Positions 1 to 8,827 of a stretch of DNA of 64,000 bases are shown in pieces (within the stretch, counting starts at the first letter, position 1; every line of letters starts with the position of its first letter). The stretch is from Leifsonia psychrotolerans (lineage in GTDB: Bacteria > Actinomycetota > Actinomycetes > Actinomycetales > Microbacteriaceae), in the NCBI RefSeq assembly GCF_013410665.1, contig NZ_JACCFM010000001.1, positions 372,001-436,000 of the forward strand. The letters run 5' to 3'. Both the position numbers and the translations under genes were made by a program. The notes under the pieces were generated by a model. The model did no database searches, was not told where the DNA came from, and saw nothing but the letters and a program-made list of their open reading frames with translations.

Positions 1-222
1 CTGCTGCCATTGGCGATCACCGGCACTCTCGGGCTCGCCGCCGTGGTTCTCGTCCACGAGGTTGCCGAGGTCATCGTTATTGCCAACGGCCTCCGTGCTG
101 CTCGCACCCGACAGACCAGCCTCGCACCACTCGGCCCCGCGCGGCCCCGCGCACGCACAGCGGCAGACCCCGAATCTCAGACCCTGACCAGCCTGCGCCG
201 AACCGGTCGTGAGGATTCTTGA
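1..222 (+). CDS. Heavy-metal translocating P-type ATPase, C-terminal end only
   Basis: The frame is open from the first base of the window, so the gene begins outside it. The visible 73 residues start with LLPLAITGTLGLAAVVLVHEVAEVIVIANGLRA, the last transmembrane helices of P1B-type metal ATPases, in which a VHE motif is followed by a hydrophobic stretch and an NxLR end. After that come about 35 hydrophilic residues rich in Arg and Pro. The TGES, CPC and DKTG motifs would lie upstream, so the metal (Zn/Cd/Co or Cu) cannot be told from here. The VHE-type ending is more like the Zn/Cd/Co group than the copper ATPase at 50031-52442. The gene converges on the GNAT gene downstream. Confidence 0.75.
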   Translation: MLPLAITGTLGLAAVVLVHEVAEVIVIANGLRAARTRQTSLAPLGPARPRARTAADPESQTLTSLRRTGREDS

Positions 223-295
223 ACGTGGCGGAGAAGGCCGGTCATGCGGCGTGTGGTACCGAAGAGCACACCGAACGGTGCGGGAGGACGGATCC

Positions 296-1189
296 TCACT
301 CGTGATAGGGCGCGCTGCGATAGCCGACGAGCACGCCGTCGCGGGTGAATCCGAAAGACTCGTAGAGGGCTATCGCCGGCGCGTTCTCCGCCTTGACCGT
401 CAGGCTCAGACTGCCGGTGTCCGACGCGGTGAGGATCATCCGTCCGATCGCAGCAAGAAGCACCTTGGACAGCCCGTTTCCACGAGACTGTGGGGCGATC
501 GCGATGAAGTCGAGGTACCCCGCCCCATCTGCCTGCACCTCTGCCGACGCATAGCCCAAGATCTCGGGCCCCGTGTCGTGAGCGAGAACCAGGGTGACGC
601 GCTCGTCGTCCTCGACAAGCTGACGCGCAGTGGCGTAGCTGCCGGGAAAGGCCGCGGTATGCAGCTTTGCGATCGCAGGGAGGTCCGCCGAAGTAGCGTG
701 ACGTGGCACGCCACTCGTTGCCGCTCCGTCGGGCAGCGGCCAGGCCCGATCGCTTCGGATGACGTAGGCGACATTGACCGCGCTGCGGTGCCAGCCCAGC
801 GTGTGGGCGAGAGCGGCAATCCGCGTGTTGGCTGGGTCCGCGCTGATCTCATGGTCATCGATGCCGGGTGAGGTCTGCTCGATCGCGGCGTCGATGAGGG
901 GGCGAGCCCACTGCTTCCAGGCTTTTTCATCCGTCGTCCAGGGACCGTGGATGAAGCTGCGTCCGGTCTCCTCATCGCTGTCGACAACAACCACTCCCAC
1001 GACGTCCTCGCCGCGCACGGCGACCCGCGCAGTATGGGTCCACGTCGGTGACATCCCCTCAAGCTCGGCCTTGATTCCGGCTGGATCGGTCCCCAGAGAG
1101 GCGCAGGCGGTCCGCGGGTTCTGTTGAGCCGCAGTCAGGAGGGTGCGGGCAGCCGCGAGCTGGTCGGCGTTCGGAGTGAGGATCGGCAT
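296..1189 (-). CDS. GNAT-family N-acetyltransferase (two-lobed)
   Basis: A 297-residue protein that would move an acetyl group from acetyl-CoA to an unknown amine. The C-terminal half is a clear GNAT domain: YLDFIAIAPQSRGNGLSKVLLAAI is the acetyl-CoA loop (motif A, Q/R-x-x-G-x-G type) and APAIALYESFGFTRDGVLVGYR is the family's motif B and end. The N-terminal half (VRGEDVVGVVVVDSD) looks like a second, degenerate GNAT fold, as in mycothiol synthase-like tandem enzymes, but I cannot assign that activity. The frame is open 17 codons further up to 1240; I chose the ATG at 1189 because the protein from MPILTPNADQ onward looks native and the extension is hydrophilic and featureless. Confidence 0.8.
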   Translation of the reverse strand: MPILTPNADQLAAARTLLTAAQQNPRTACASLGTDPAGIKAELEGMSPTWTHTARVAVRGEDVVGVVVVDSDEETGRSFIHGPWTTDEKAWKQWARPLIDAAIEQTSPGIDDHEISADPANTRIAALAHTLGWHRSAVNVAYVIRSDRAWPLPDGAATSGVPRHATSADLPAIAKLHTAAFPGSYATARQLVEDDERVTLVLAHDTGPEILGYASAEVQADGAGYLDFIAIAPQSRGNGLSKVLLAAIGRMILTASDTGSLSLTVKAENAPAIALYESFGFTRDGVLVGYRSAPYHE

Positions 1190-1294
1190 ACCGCCACGAT
1201 AGTCAGCATCGTGAGATCCGTCGCCCGAATTTTTCGTCACCGGTCACGACGGTGCGGTGACCTCCTCGCGTGCCGCAGCTGGCGGGCTCAGCAC

Positions 1295-2545
1295 TCAGCG
1301 CAACGTGTACCGCGGCGAGAAGTTGCGTTCCATCACCAGGCTCGCGGCACCGACGGCCGCCACGTCATCGCCGATCGAGCTCGACACGAGGGCGACGGGT
1401 TGCGTGCCGCTCGCCTCGGCAGCGGCGGCGAGCAGCGGAGCAATGGACTTCATCATGTGCTCCTGCACGGCTGGCCACGACGGGCCCCCGAAGACGACCT
1501 GGTCGATATCGAGCAGCGCGATCAGATTGGCGACATACAGCGCCAGGCTCTGTCCCGCGCGATCCAACACGGCCAGCGCCGCCTCGTTGCCGAGAGCTGC
1601 GCTTTGACCCAGGATATGAAAGAGACTGTCGACCGTCTCGAGTCGAATCGGAACGTCGTCGTCGACCGCACGTCCGGCCAGCTCAGGAGGCATCGGGATC
1701 GCCCCGCGTTGCAGCGCGTCGATCACGAGCCGGTACGGCCGCATGACCTCGCCAAAGCATCCGCGTCGCCCGCACACGCATTGCGGCCCGGTCGGGTCAA
1801 CCACCGAGTGCCCGACATCTCCGGCGTTCTGGGACGACCCGGCGTGCACCGCTCCATCCAATACGAGTCCGACGCCCACACCGGTGCCCCAATAGATGAA
1901 CGCTGTGTTCTGCCGTTCCGAGATGGGATTGGTCCACTCCTCGGCGAGCACGGCAGCGGTGACGTCTTTGGTGAGCGTGGTTGGCAGGCCAAATGCCTCG
2001 TGAAGCCGGTCGGGCAAATGAAACCCCGTCCACCCCGGCGCCAATCGGGGGCGTACCAGCACACCAGCTTCAGCGTCGATGGGACCCGGACCGGCGACCC
2101 CAATACCCACAATGCGATCACGATGGACACCGGATGCCGCAAGCAGCTCGGTGATTGCCTCCGTGACGAGTTCCACGGTGTCGCCCGCATCTCCGGATTG
2201 CGGAGGACGGCGACGCGTTCGAGCCACGACCTGTGCTCGCAGGTCTAAGAGAACACAGGTCAGCACACTCGGGTCGAGGTGTACGCCAATTGCGTACGCA
2301 CCCGCGGCATCCAACTGCAGGATGGTGGCGGGTTTGCCCGGCCCGCGCACGGCTCGGTTGCCCACCTCGCGCAAGAGACCACGGTCGATGAGGCGGCGGC
2401 TCACATTCGAGACGGCTTGCGCCGACAGCTCGGTCTCGCGGGCCATCTCGACTCGGCTGAGCCCCGCCGGCGCACGGCGCAATACATCGAGTAGGAGGGT
2501 CTCGTTGATTGCAGCGATGACCGGGAAGTTTGCTCCCTTGGCCAT
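1295..2545 (-). CDS. ROK-family transcriptional repressor
   Basis: A DNA-binding sugar-sensing regulator of 416 residues. An N-terminal winged helix-turn-helix (about residues 10-75, LSRVEMARETELSAQAVSNVSRRLIDRGLL) is followed by a ROK sugar-kinase-like fold containing the zinc motif CVCGRRGCFGE after GHSVVD. The ATP-binding DxGxT of true ROK kinases is replaced (GVHLDPSVLTCVLLDL), as in XylR/NagC-type repressors, so it probably binds a sugar without phosphorylating it. The ATG at 2545 has AGGAGG 8 nt upstream, so the upstream in-frame extension to 2701 is not used. It is the last gene of the mannoside operon (112 bp after the esterase) and is the likely repressor of the 10.1 kb promoter. Confidence 0.88.
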   Translation of the reverse strand: MAKGANFPVIAAINETLLLDVLRRAPAGLSRVEMARETELSAQAVSNVSRRLIDRGLLREVGNRAVRGPGKPATILQLDAAGAYAIGVHLDPSVLTCVLLDLRAQVVARTRRRPPQSGDAGDTVELVTEAITELLAASGVHRDRIVGIGVAGPGPIDAEAGVLVRPRLAPGWTGFHLPDRLHEAFGLPTTLTKDVTAAVLAEEWTNPISERQNTAFIYWGTGVGVGLVLDGAVHAGSSQNAGDVGHSVVDPTGPQCVCGRRGCFGEVMRPYRLVIDALQRGAIPMPPELAGRAVDDDVPIRLETVDSLFHILGQSAALGNEAALAVLDRAGQSLALYVANLIALLDIDQVVFGGPSWPAVQEHMMKSIAPLLAAAAEASGTQPVALVSSSIGDDVAAVGAASLVMERNFSPRYTLR

Positions 2546-2657
2546 GCGCCCTCCTGACGATTCTCTACCGGCACTCGCGCGCACCGCATTCTCGAACCGA
2601 GTGCGATCCACGCTCGGCGCCGCTCCGCCCGCTGACGGTTCTGCCGGCGAGGCCAGC

Positions 2658-3860
2658 CTATCGGCTGCCACTGGTCTGGCCACCTTTCGCCCGCTCGGCA
2701 AAGACGAGCGCGGCCCACCGTCGCCCGATCAATTCTTGTACCTCGGGGCTCGGATGCAGGTTGTCGGGCAGCGGGAGGAGCCGGGCATCCTCGGCGCCAT
2801 AGAGGCGCAGCCCGTCGACATAGCTCAGCGCCGTATCCGAGTCGGAACGCTCCGCGACGACCGCGGCGATCTCTCGGCGGATCACGTGCAGCGAGAGCTT
2901 GCCCGCAGCAACATCGGCTGCTGTGCCCGTCGCAACGGTCCATTTGCCGCCGTTGCGCGCAATCTCGATGGTCGGCCCGCTGACGGTTTCGACGGGCTCG
3001 CACCAGATCGGCGACACGAGCACGATCGGTGTGTGCGGATGCCCCTCACGAATGGTGTCGAGAAAACCCTGCAGTGCGGGCCCGAACGCGCGAAGCCGCA
3101 TGACGTCGCTATTGACGAGGTTGATCCCCACTTTGATGCTGATTAGATCGGCCGGCTGGTCACGAATGACGCGGGCGACAAAAGGGTCAAGCATGGCGCC
3201 GCCCGCGAATGCGAGGCTCGTCAGCTCGACATCCGAGCTCAACGCGGCCACGGCGGGCCAGGTGCCCGTGGGTGCCGTGGCCTGGTATCCGTGACTAATC
3301 GAACTTCCGTAGTGCACCCACTTCGGCCGCTGCGCAGGGCGCTCGGACGCCGCGACCGGCGCATCCGCGCGCAACGCTCGCAGGCGTACGGCGTCGGTGT
3401 ACGGCAACCAGATCTCAAGGTCTCGCTCGCCCCCCGTTGCCTGGGTGTCAAAGCGCACCGTGGATGGAGTGTGCGCTGGGATGCGCAGCCCGGTGGGGGC
3501 ATCGAAGGAGAAGACATAACGCCCCTTCGATGCCGCCTGGGCCGTCTCGACGACATGCCCTGCCTCGACCAGCTGCCATGTCCCCGGCTGGATGTCCACC
3601 TGTTCGTTCTCTACCATCCGGGTGCCGTCAAAGTCGATCTCAATGACGGTGGCCGCGGTGCGCACCGCCAGCCGGATGCCGGCTGCCTCCGCCGACGTGC
3701 CAACCATGAACGGATCGTTCACACGTCGGCGCGCCCAGCCGGGCAGCCGGTGCGGGGTGAGGGTGCCGTCGACACGTTCGATCTCGACGGCCCCACGAAT
3801 CCAAGCCGCATCCAGCGCACTGGAGCGCAGCTCGATTGGGCCGGCGTGCGTGGCGTTCAT
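2658..3860 (-). CDS. SGNH/GDSL-family hydrolase, probable carbohydrate esterase
   Basis: A 400-residue protein. The N-terminal 170 residues are a beta-rich domain; the C-terminal part is an SGNH hydrolase with the nucleophile block YGSSISHG, a glycine block (SLAFAGGAMLDP), the asparagine block KVGINLVN and the catalytic Asp/His pair LPDNLHPS. There is no signal peptide, so it acts in the cytoplasm. Its start codon overlaps the stop of the GH38 gene (ATGA), so the two are translationally coupled. Inference: it removes acetyl or other acyl groups from mannosides imported by the adjacent ABC transporter, so that the mannosidase can act. The substrate cannot be read from the sequence. Confidence 0.82.
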   Translation of the reverse strand: MNATHAGPIELRSSALDAAWIRGAVEIERVDGTLTPHRLPGWARRRVNDPFMVGTSAEAAGIRLAVRTAATVIEIDFDGTRMVENEQVDIQPGTWQLVEAGHVVETAQAASKGRYVFSFDAPTGLRIPAHTPSTVRFDTQATGGERDLEIWLPYTDAVRLRALRADAPVAASERPAQRPKWVHYGSSISHGYQATAPTGTWPAVAALSSDVELTSLAFAGGAMLDPFVARVIRDQPADLISIKVGINLVNSDVMRLRAFGPALQGFLDTIREGHPHTPIVLVSPIWCEPVETVSGPTIEIARNGGKWTVATGTAADVAAGKLSLHVIRREIAAVVAERSDSDTALSYVDGLRLYGAEDARLLPLPDNLHPSPEVQELIGRRWAALVFAERAKGGQTSGSR

Positions 3861-6800
3861 GACGCGCCGCCGAGACGACCAAATCGGAGGGTGACGAGCT
3901 GAAACGGGCGCAGGCTGAGCAGCGCCGCGCCAGCGACGGTCTCGACGACGGCGCTCGGTGTGACTGCACGCTCCAGCAGATCCGTCTCGATCGGCTCTGC
4001 CGCGGTGAAATTGGCTCGCACGCGGGCGTGGGCTTGCTCGCCCAGCGATTCGTACAGCCGCACCACGACGTCGCCCGATCCATCGTCGGCCAGTTTGACC
4101 GTCTCCACAACGACGCCCGCGCTGTCGCTCGTGACGAGAGGTTCCACCGCAACAGCCGACGCTGCGCTCGCCGCGGGCGAAGCGCCGGGCGACGCGGCGG
4201 CCGGGCGCAGCGGATACTGCAGCCGGTATCCCTCACGAATCGCATCATCGAGCGTGCCGGGCACAAGCGTCGTCCGAAAAACGTGCTCACCCTGGTCGGC
4301 CTCGGGATCGGGAAACAGCGGGGCCTTGAGCAGAGTTTGGCGAACAACGGAGAACGTTCCTCCCCCCGCACGGGCCTGCCGGGTGACGTCGTGCCCGTAG
4401 ACCGCGTCGTTGACCACGCCGAGCCCGCTACGGCGGTCGGCCACGTGCACCCAACGATGAGCCACGGTCTCGAACCGGGCTTCATCCCAGCTGGTATTGG
4501 TGTGGGTCGCCCGCTCGATGTGGCCGAACTGAATCTCTGACTTCGCCGAGCTCGTGTGCACATCCACCGGGAAGGAGAGCTTCAGCATCTTCTGCCGCTC
4601 GTGCCAGTTCACCGTCGTCTGCAGATCGAGGGCCGCCCGGCCCGCGCCGAGCGAGAGAGTCTGCACGACGCGGGAGCGGCCAAATGTGCGCTCGACTTCG
4701 ATCGTCACGAGCTCCGGGCTGAGTGTAACCACCTCGATGCGCTCGAGCTCATCGAGGTCAACCTGGCTGCGCCGGTACTCGACGTCCACATCCCAGGCGT
4801 CAAAGCGTCGGGGGACATCGGTGAAGAGCTGGAGTACGCCGCCGCGCTCACCGGCCGGGATCAACTCGCGCCCCGATGCGAGATCGACCAGAGAGCGTAG
4901 GTGACCCGCCCGGTCGATTCGAGCCCGAATGAGTCCATTGGCAAGAACGTAGTCATCGCCAACCGATTCCACTGTCACGTCGCCCACGGTGCGGGCGACC
5001 GCTATCGCGTGAGCGGGCACACCGTCCACCTGGAATGGGCCGGAATTCGCACGGAGGTCGCTCGCGGCTGCGGCCTGGCCCAGGGCCGCGAATGCAGTGC
5101 CGATGATCTCTTCGGCTGTCGCGGCGACCTGCCGGTACTCCTCCTCGGTCTGGTCGTACACCCATCCGATGGATGAGCCAGGCAGGATGTCGTGAAACTG
5201 ATTGAGAAGCACCGTGCGCCAGGCGCTACGCAAGAGAGCGGCCGGATACGGTGCGCCGATGCGCACCGCTGCCGTTGCCGCCCAGAGCTCCGCTTCATGA
5301 AGCAGCGCCTCGCTTGTTCGGTTGCCTCGTTTGGTGCGTGCTTGCGACGCGTAAACCCCGCGGTGGCTCTCGAGATAGAGCTCGCCGACCCAAACGGGCG
5401 GATGCTCGAGTTGGGCCTCCGCCTCAGCGAAAAACTCCGAGGGCGACGCGAACCGAACCACGGGCGATCCTTCGAGAGAAGCTGCCCGTCTCGCCGCAGC
5501 CATCATCTCTCGGGTCGGCCCGCCGCCCCCATCGCCGAAGCCGAACGGAACCAGTGAGACATCCGCTCTGCCCTTCTCGGTAAAGGTGCTGGCGGTATGC
5601 GCGAGTTCGGACTGAGTGAGCATTGAGTTGTAGGTGTCCACGGGCGGCATGTGAGCGAAGATTCGAGTGCCGTCGATGCCCTCCCACTGAAAGGAATGGT
5701 GGGGAAAGGCGTTGACCTCATTCCAGGAGAGCTTTTGGGTGAGGAAGGAATGAGCGCCTGCGGCCCGGGCGATCTGCGGAAGCGCGGCCGTGTAACCAAA
5801 AGAATCCGGAAGCCACACCTCGGTCGTTTCAATGCCGAACTCCTCAAGGAAAAACCGCTTACCCTCGACGAATTGGCGCACGAGCGCCTCGGCGCCCGGC
5901 AGGTTGGTGTCGGATTCGACCCACATGCTCCCCACCGGCACGAAACGACCGTCGGCGACGCGCGCACGAATACGCTCGAACAGCTCCGGATAGTGATCCT
6001 GCACCCACACAAATTGTTGCGCGGACGAACACGCGAAGATGAGCGCGGGATCGGCGTCCATGAGATCGAGAACGTTGGAGAACGTGCGTGCGCACTTGCG
6101 CACAGTCTCTCGGGTCGGCCAGAGCCAGGCTGAGTCGAGGTGGGCGTGACCGACGGCAAAGACCCGGTGTGCGCTCTGCGCGGCGGGCGCAGCCAGCACG
6201 CCGCGCAGTGCCTCTCGACCCGCCGCGACGGTGTCGTGGACAGCATCGGGTTCGACGGCATCAACCGCGTCATCCAGCGCAGCATAGAGCTGTGCCCGTC
6301 GCGCCGAGTCGGACGGAAGCTCGTGGGCCAGACCACGAACCGTCTCGACGTCTTGGATGAGTTCCCACACCTGCACGCTGCGTCGCACCAACTCGATTCG
6401 ACCCAACCGGTACAGGGGCTCATTCGAGGCAGACTCGAGGCGTCCGAGCGTGGTCGGTGCGAAGGTTTCCTCGCCAATGATGTTGGGATTCGCCGCCGCT
6501 TCTACATAGAACTCAAAGGACTCACCCGCCTGCGCATGCACACGCACGTAGTCGTTTCGGGGCTCGATGCCTTTGATGGTGCGCCCGGAAGGGTCGTAGA
6601 CGAGCGCTTCGACCTGAAACCCGGCCGAGTCACCGATAAAGCCCGGGTCGATGATCAGCTCAATGGCGCCCTCAGAGGGACCCCAGCTCGGCGGCACCGT
6701 GCCTCGAACGCGCAACCAGATTGTGCCCCACGGCCGCCCCCATCGGCGGCCGCGCGCGATCGGTGCGTATGACTGTGTGCGGGCCTCGGCGAATGGAACG

Positions 6801-6976
6801 GGTTCGCCCGGAGCCTCCCATACTTCAACGAGCACCGGGTTGTGTTCGATCTCGACGGCGGGCACGAGACGCTCGCGCACGAATCGGTCGACCCGGATTT
6901 CGATGGATTGATGGGTCGTGCGCAATGGTCCTCCTCGGGACATGGTGTCTTCAGGCAGATCGTCGTGACGTGGCAT
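3857..6976 (-). CDS. Glycoside hydrolase family 38 alpha-mannosidase
   Basis: A 1039-residue cytoplasmic enzyme hydrolysing alpha-mannosides with retention of configuration. An N-terminal beta domain is followed near residue 280 by GHAHLDSAWLWP, the GH38 zinc-binding motif (His, Asp), then by VWLPDSFGYTAALPQI, which contains the nucleophilic Asp. The middle three-helix domain and the C-terminal beta-sandwich domains are full length. The first ATG at 6976 overlaps the stop of the permease gene (TAATG); an ATG 11 codons later (6943) is a second possibility, and I kept the first because of the coupling. It lies between the CUT1 permeases and the esterase, so the transporter probably brings in alpha-linked manno-oligosaccharides. 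Confidence 0.93.
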   Translation of the reverse strand: MPRHDDLPEDTMSRGGPLRTTHQSIEIRVDRFVRERLVPAVEIEHNPVLVEVWEAPGEPVPFAEARTQSYAPIARGRRWGRPWGTIWLRVRGTVPPSWGPSEGAIELIIDPGFIGDSAGFQVEALVYDPSGRTIKGIEPRNDYVRVHAQAGESFEFYVEAAANPNIIGEETFAPTTLGRLESASNEPLYRLGRIELVRRSVQVWELIQDVETVRGLAHELPSDSARRAQLYAALDDAVDAVEPDAVHDTVAAGREALRGVLAAPAAQSAHRVFAVGHAHLDSAWLWPTRETVRKCARTFSNVLDLMDADPALIFACSSAQQFVWVQDHYPELFERIRARVADGRFVPVGSMWVESDTNLPGAEALVRQFVEGKRFFLEEFGIETTEVWLPDSFGYTAALPQIARAAGAHSFLTQKLSWNEVNAFPHHSFQWEGIDGTRIFAHMPPVDTYNSMLTQSELAHTASTFTEKGRADVSLVPFGFGDGGGGPTREMMAAARRAASLEGSPVVRFASPSEFFAEAEAQLEHPPVWVGELYLESHRGVYASQARTKRGNRTSEALLHEAELWAATAAVRIGAPYPAALLRSAWRTVLLNQFHDILPGSSIGWVYDQTEEEYRQVAATAEEIIGTAFAALGQAAAASDLRANSGPFQVDGVPAHAIAVARTVGDVTVESVGDDYVLANGLIRARIDRAGHLRSLVDLASGRELIPAGERGGVLQLFTDVPRRFDAWDVDVEYRRSQVDLDELERIEVVTLSPELVTIEVERTFGRSRVVQTLSLGAGRAALDLQTTVNWHERQKMLKLSFPVDVHTSSAKSEIQFGHIERATHTNTSWDEARFETVAHRWVHVADRRSGLGVVNDAVYGHDVTRQARAGGGTFSVVRQTLLKAPLFPDPEADQGEHVFRTTLVPGTLDDAIREGYRLQYPLRPAAASPGASPAASAASAVAVEPLVTSDSAGVVVETVKLADDGSGDVVVRLYESLGEQAHARVRANFTAAEPIETDLLERAVTPSAVVETVAGAALLSLRPFQLVTLRFGRLGGAS

Positions 6977-7791
6977 TAGTACTGTCCCAGGGCCAATCCG
7001 CGCCCAAAAGCGCGTTGGGCGAATAAAAAGAGGGCGATGGTCGGAATCGAGACGATCAGGCCGCCTGCAAGGAGAACCGGAGCAGTCGAGCCTCCGTAAT
7101 TGCCTTGCAGCGCAGCGAGTGAGCCCATCAGTGGTCGAATGTCAGCAGATTTGGAGAGCGTCATCCCGAGCAGCAAATCGTTCCAGATGAGCGTGGCCTG
7201 CAGGATGAAGACGGCGACGAGCGCCGGTACCGACAGGGGGAGGTGGATCCGCCAGAAGATACGCCAGGAACTTGCGCCGTCAACGACGGCTGCTTCAAAA
7301 ACGCTGAGCGCGATGCCGGCGAAGAAATTGCGCATGACAAACGCCGAAAAGGGGATCGAGATGGCGGTGTAGACGAGGATCATGCCGAGTCGGCTGTCGT
7401 ACAGGTCGAAAGCGACGTATCCGACGAACAGGGGCAGGAGCAGGATCTGCAGCGGAAACACCGTCGAACTGAAGATGAACACGAACCAGCCGAATCCGTG
7501 GCGCAGACGCAGCACCACGATCGCGAAGCCGGCCGCCGCACCAATCACGACGGCGATCAGTGGCGCGGTGATCGCGTACAGGGTTGACGACCAGACCGCC
7601 TCGGATATGTTCCCGCGGGTCCACGCTTCGGTGATGTTGCCGACGAGCCCCGAGAGCCCGGCCGGTGACCACACATTTGTCGTCCCATACTGGTCTTGCG
7701 TCTTCGCAGCGTTGATGACGATGAGGTACATCGGCGCAAGCCAGAGCAGGCCCAGCGTGACCAGCACGATTTTGCGGATGCGATCAGCCAC
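6976..7791 (-). CDS. Carbohydrate ABC transporter permease, MalG type
   Basis: A 271-residue inner-membrane subunit of a CUT1-type sugar importer, with six predicted transmembrane segments. The EAA loop that docks to the ATPase is visible as EAAVVDGASSWRIFWRIHLPLSVPAL (about residues 165-190). It overlaps the preceding permease gene by 8 bases and the mannosidase start by 3, so all three are cotranslated. No ATPase gene is present in the locus; CUT1 systems of actinobacteria commonly share one MsmK-like ATPase encoded elsewhere. Confidence 0.92.
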   Translation of the reverse strand: MADRIRKIVLVTLGLLWLAPMYLIVINAAKTQDQYGTTNVWSPAGLSGLVGNITEAWTRGNISEAVWSSTLYAITAPLIAVVIGAAAGFAIVVLRLRHGFGWFVFIFSSTVFPLQILLLPLFVGYVAFDLYDSRLGMILVYTAISIPFSAFVMRNFFAGIALSVFEAAVVDGASSWRIFWRIHLPLSVPALVAVFILQATLIWNDLLLGMTLSKSADIRPLMGSLAALQGNYGGSTAPVLLAGGLIVSIPTIALFLFAQRAFGRGLALGQY

Positions 7792-8827
7792 GAGCGGCCT
7801 CCTCGGAATCAGAGAGCTGACGACGCAGATACAGCACCGACGCGGCGACGGTCACGATCGTGAGCAGAATGGCGATTGCGGCGCCGAGTCCGTAGTCGGA
7901 GTCATTGAAGGTGTCCTTGTACATCGTCAGGGCGAGCGTCTCCGACGACCGGCCAGGTCCGCCCCGCGTCATGGCGAAGATTATGTCGAATTGTTTGAGC
8001 GAACCCACGATCGCCAGCCCGACGACGACGGTTGTCAGCGGTCGCAGCATCGGCCAGATGATCGCGGTGAACATCCGCCAACCGGATGCTCCGTCGAGCC
8101 GAGCCGCTTCAAGCGGTTCGTGCGGAATCGACTGCAGGCCAACGGTGAACAGCAGCGCATTGACCCCCACGCCCTGCCAGGCAGCGGCGGCGATCATCAC
8201 GACCGTGTTGAGCGGGGCATCGAGCAGCCATCGCGGGGGATCGGTCACTCCGAACACGGCCAGGACTTGGTCGGCTGCCCCGCCATGCTGCAGGATGAAG
8301 CTCCAAATCACACCGACCGCTACCCCCGAGATGGCAAAGGGGATAAGGAACGGGAGCCGATACCAGAATGCCCCGCGCAGCCCGTAGGCAAGAACAGCGA
8401 TCAGCAGCCCGAGGCCAACCGGAAGAACGAGTGTGCCCACCACCCAATAGATCGTGTTGAGAGTGGAATTGAAAAACCCCGGGTCTTGGAAGACCTGCAC
8501 ATACTTGTCGAAACCCACCCAGCGGGGGGTACCGAATCCGCTGTACTCGGTGAAGCTCAGGTATCCGGTCCAGAGAAAGGGCAGGTACAACAGCAGTGAG
8601 ACGGCAACGATCGCTGGCGCGGCGAACCCTGTGGCCGATCGAGCGTACCGCCGGGTCGGTTTCTGAGCCGGTGCCGACGCGGCTGAGGAGCCTCGGCCCG
8701 CACGTCGCATGGAGGCCGAGGGAGAGAGCTCCCTGTCGTCGGTTGCCCCTCCGGGAGCCGAAACTCGGCTCCCGGAGAGGGTGCTCGGCGTTGAGCCGTG
8801 ACCTGTGGATGTTTGGCTAGCCGGCAT
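7784..8827 (-). CDS. Carbohydrate ABC transporter permease, MalF type
   Basis: A 347-residue partner permease of the same importer. About 60 hydrophilic residues rich in Ser, Ala and Arg precede the first membrane helix (TGFAAPAIVAVSLLLYLPFLWTGYLSF). The EAA loop is EAARLDGASGWRMFTAIIWPMLRP. The ATG at 8827 lies inside the end of the binding-protein gene (11-base overlap). The long polar N terminus is unusual, and translation could start later, but no better start with a ribosome-binding site is evident. Confidence 0.9.
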   Translation of the reverse strand: MPASQTSTGHGSTPSTLSGSRVSAPGGATDDRELSPSASMRRAGRGSSAASAPAQKPTRRYARSATGFAAPAIVAVSLLLYLPFLWTGYLSFTEYSGFGTPRWVGFDKYVQVFQDPGFFNSTLNTIYWVVGTLVLPVGLGLLIAVLAYGLRGAFWYRLPFLIPFAISGVAVGVIWSFILQHGGAADQVLAVFGVTDPPRWLLDAPLNTVVMIAAAAWQGVGVNALLFTVGLQSIPHEPLEAARLDGASGWRMFTAIIWPMLRPLTTVVVGLAIVGSLKQFDIIFAMTRGGPGRSSETLALTMYKDTFNDSDYGLGAAIAILLTIVTVAASVLYLRRQLSDSEEAARG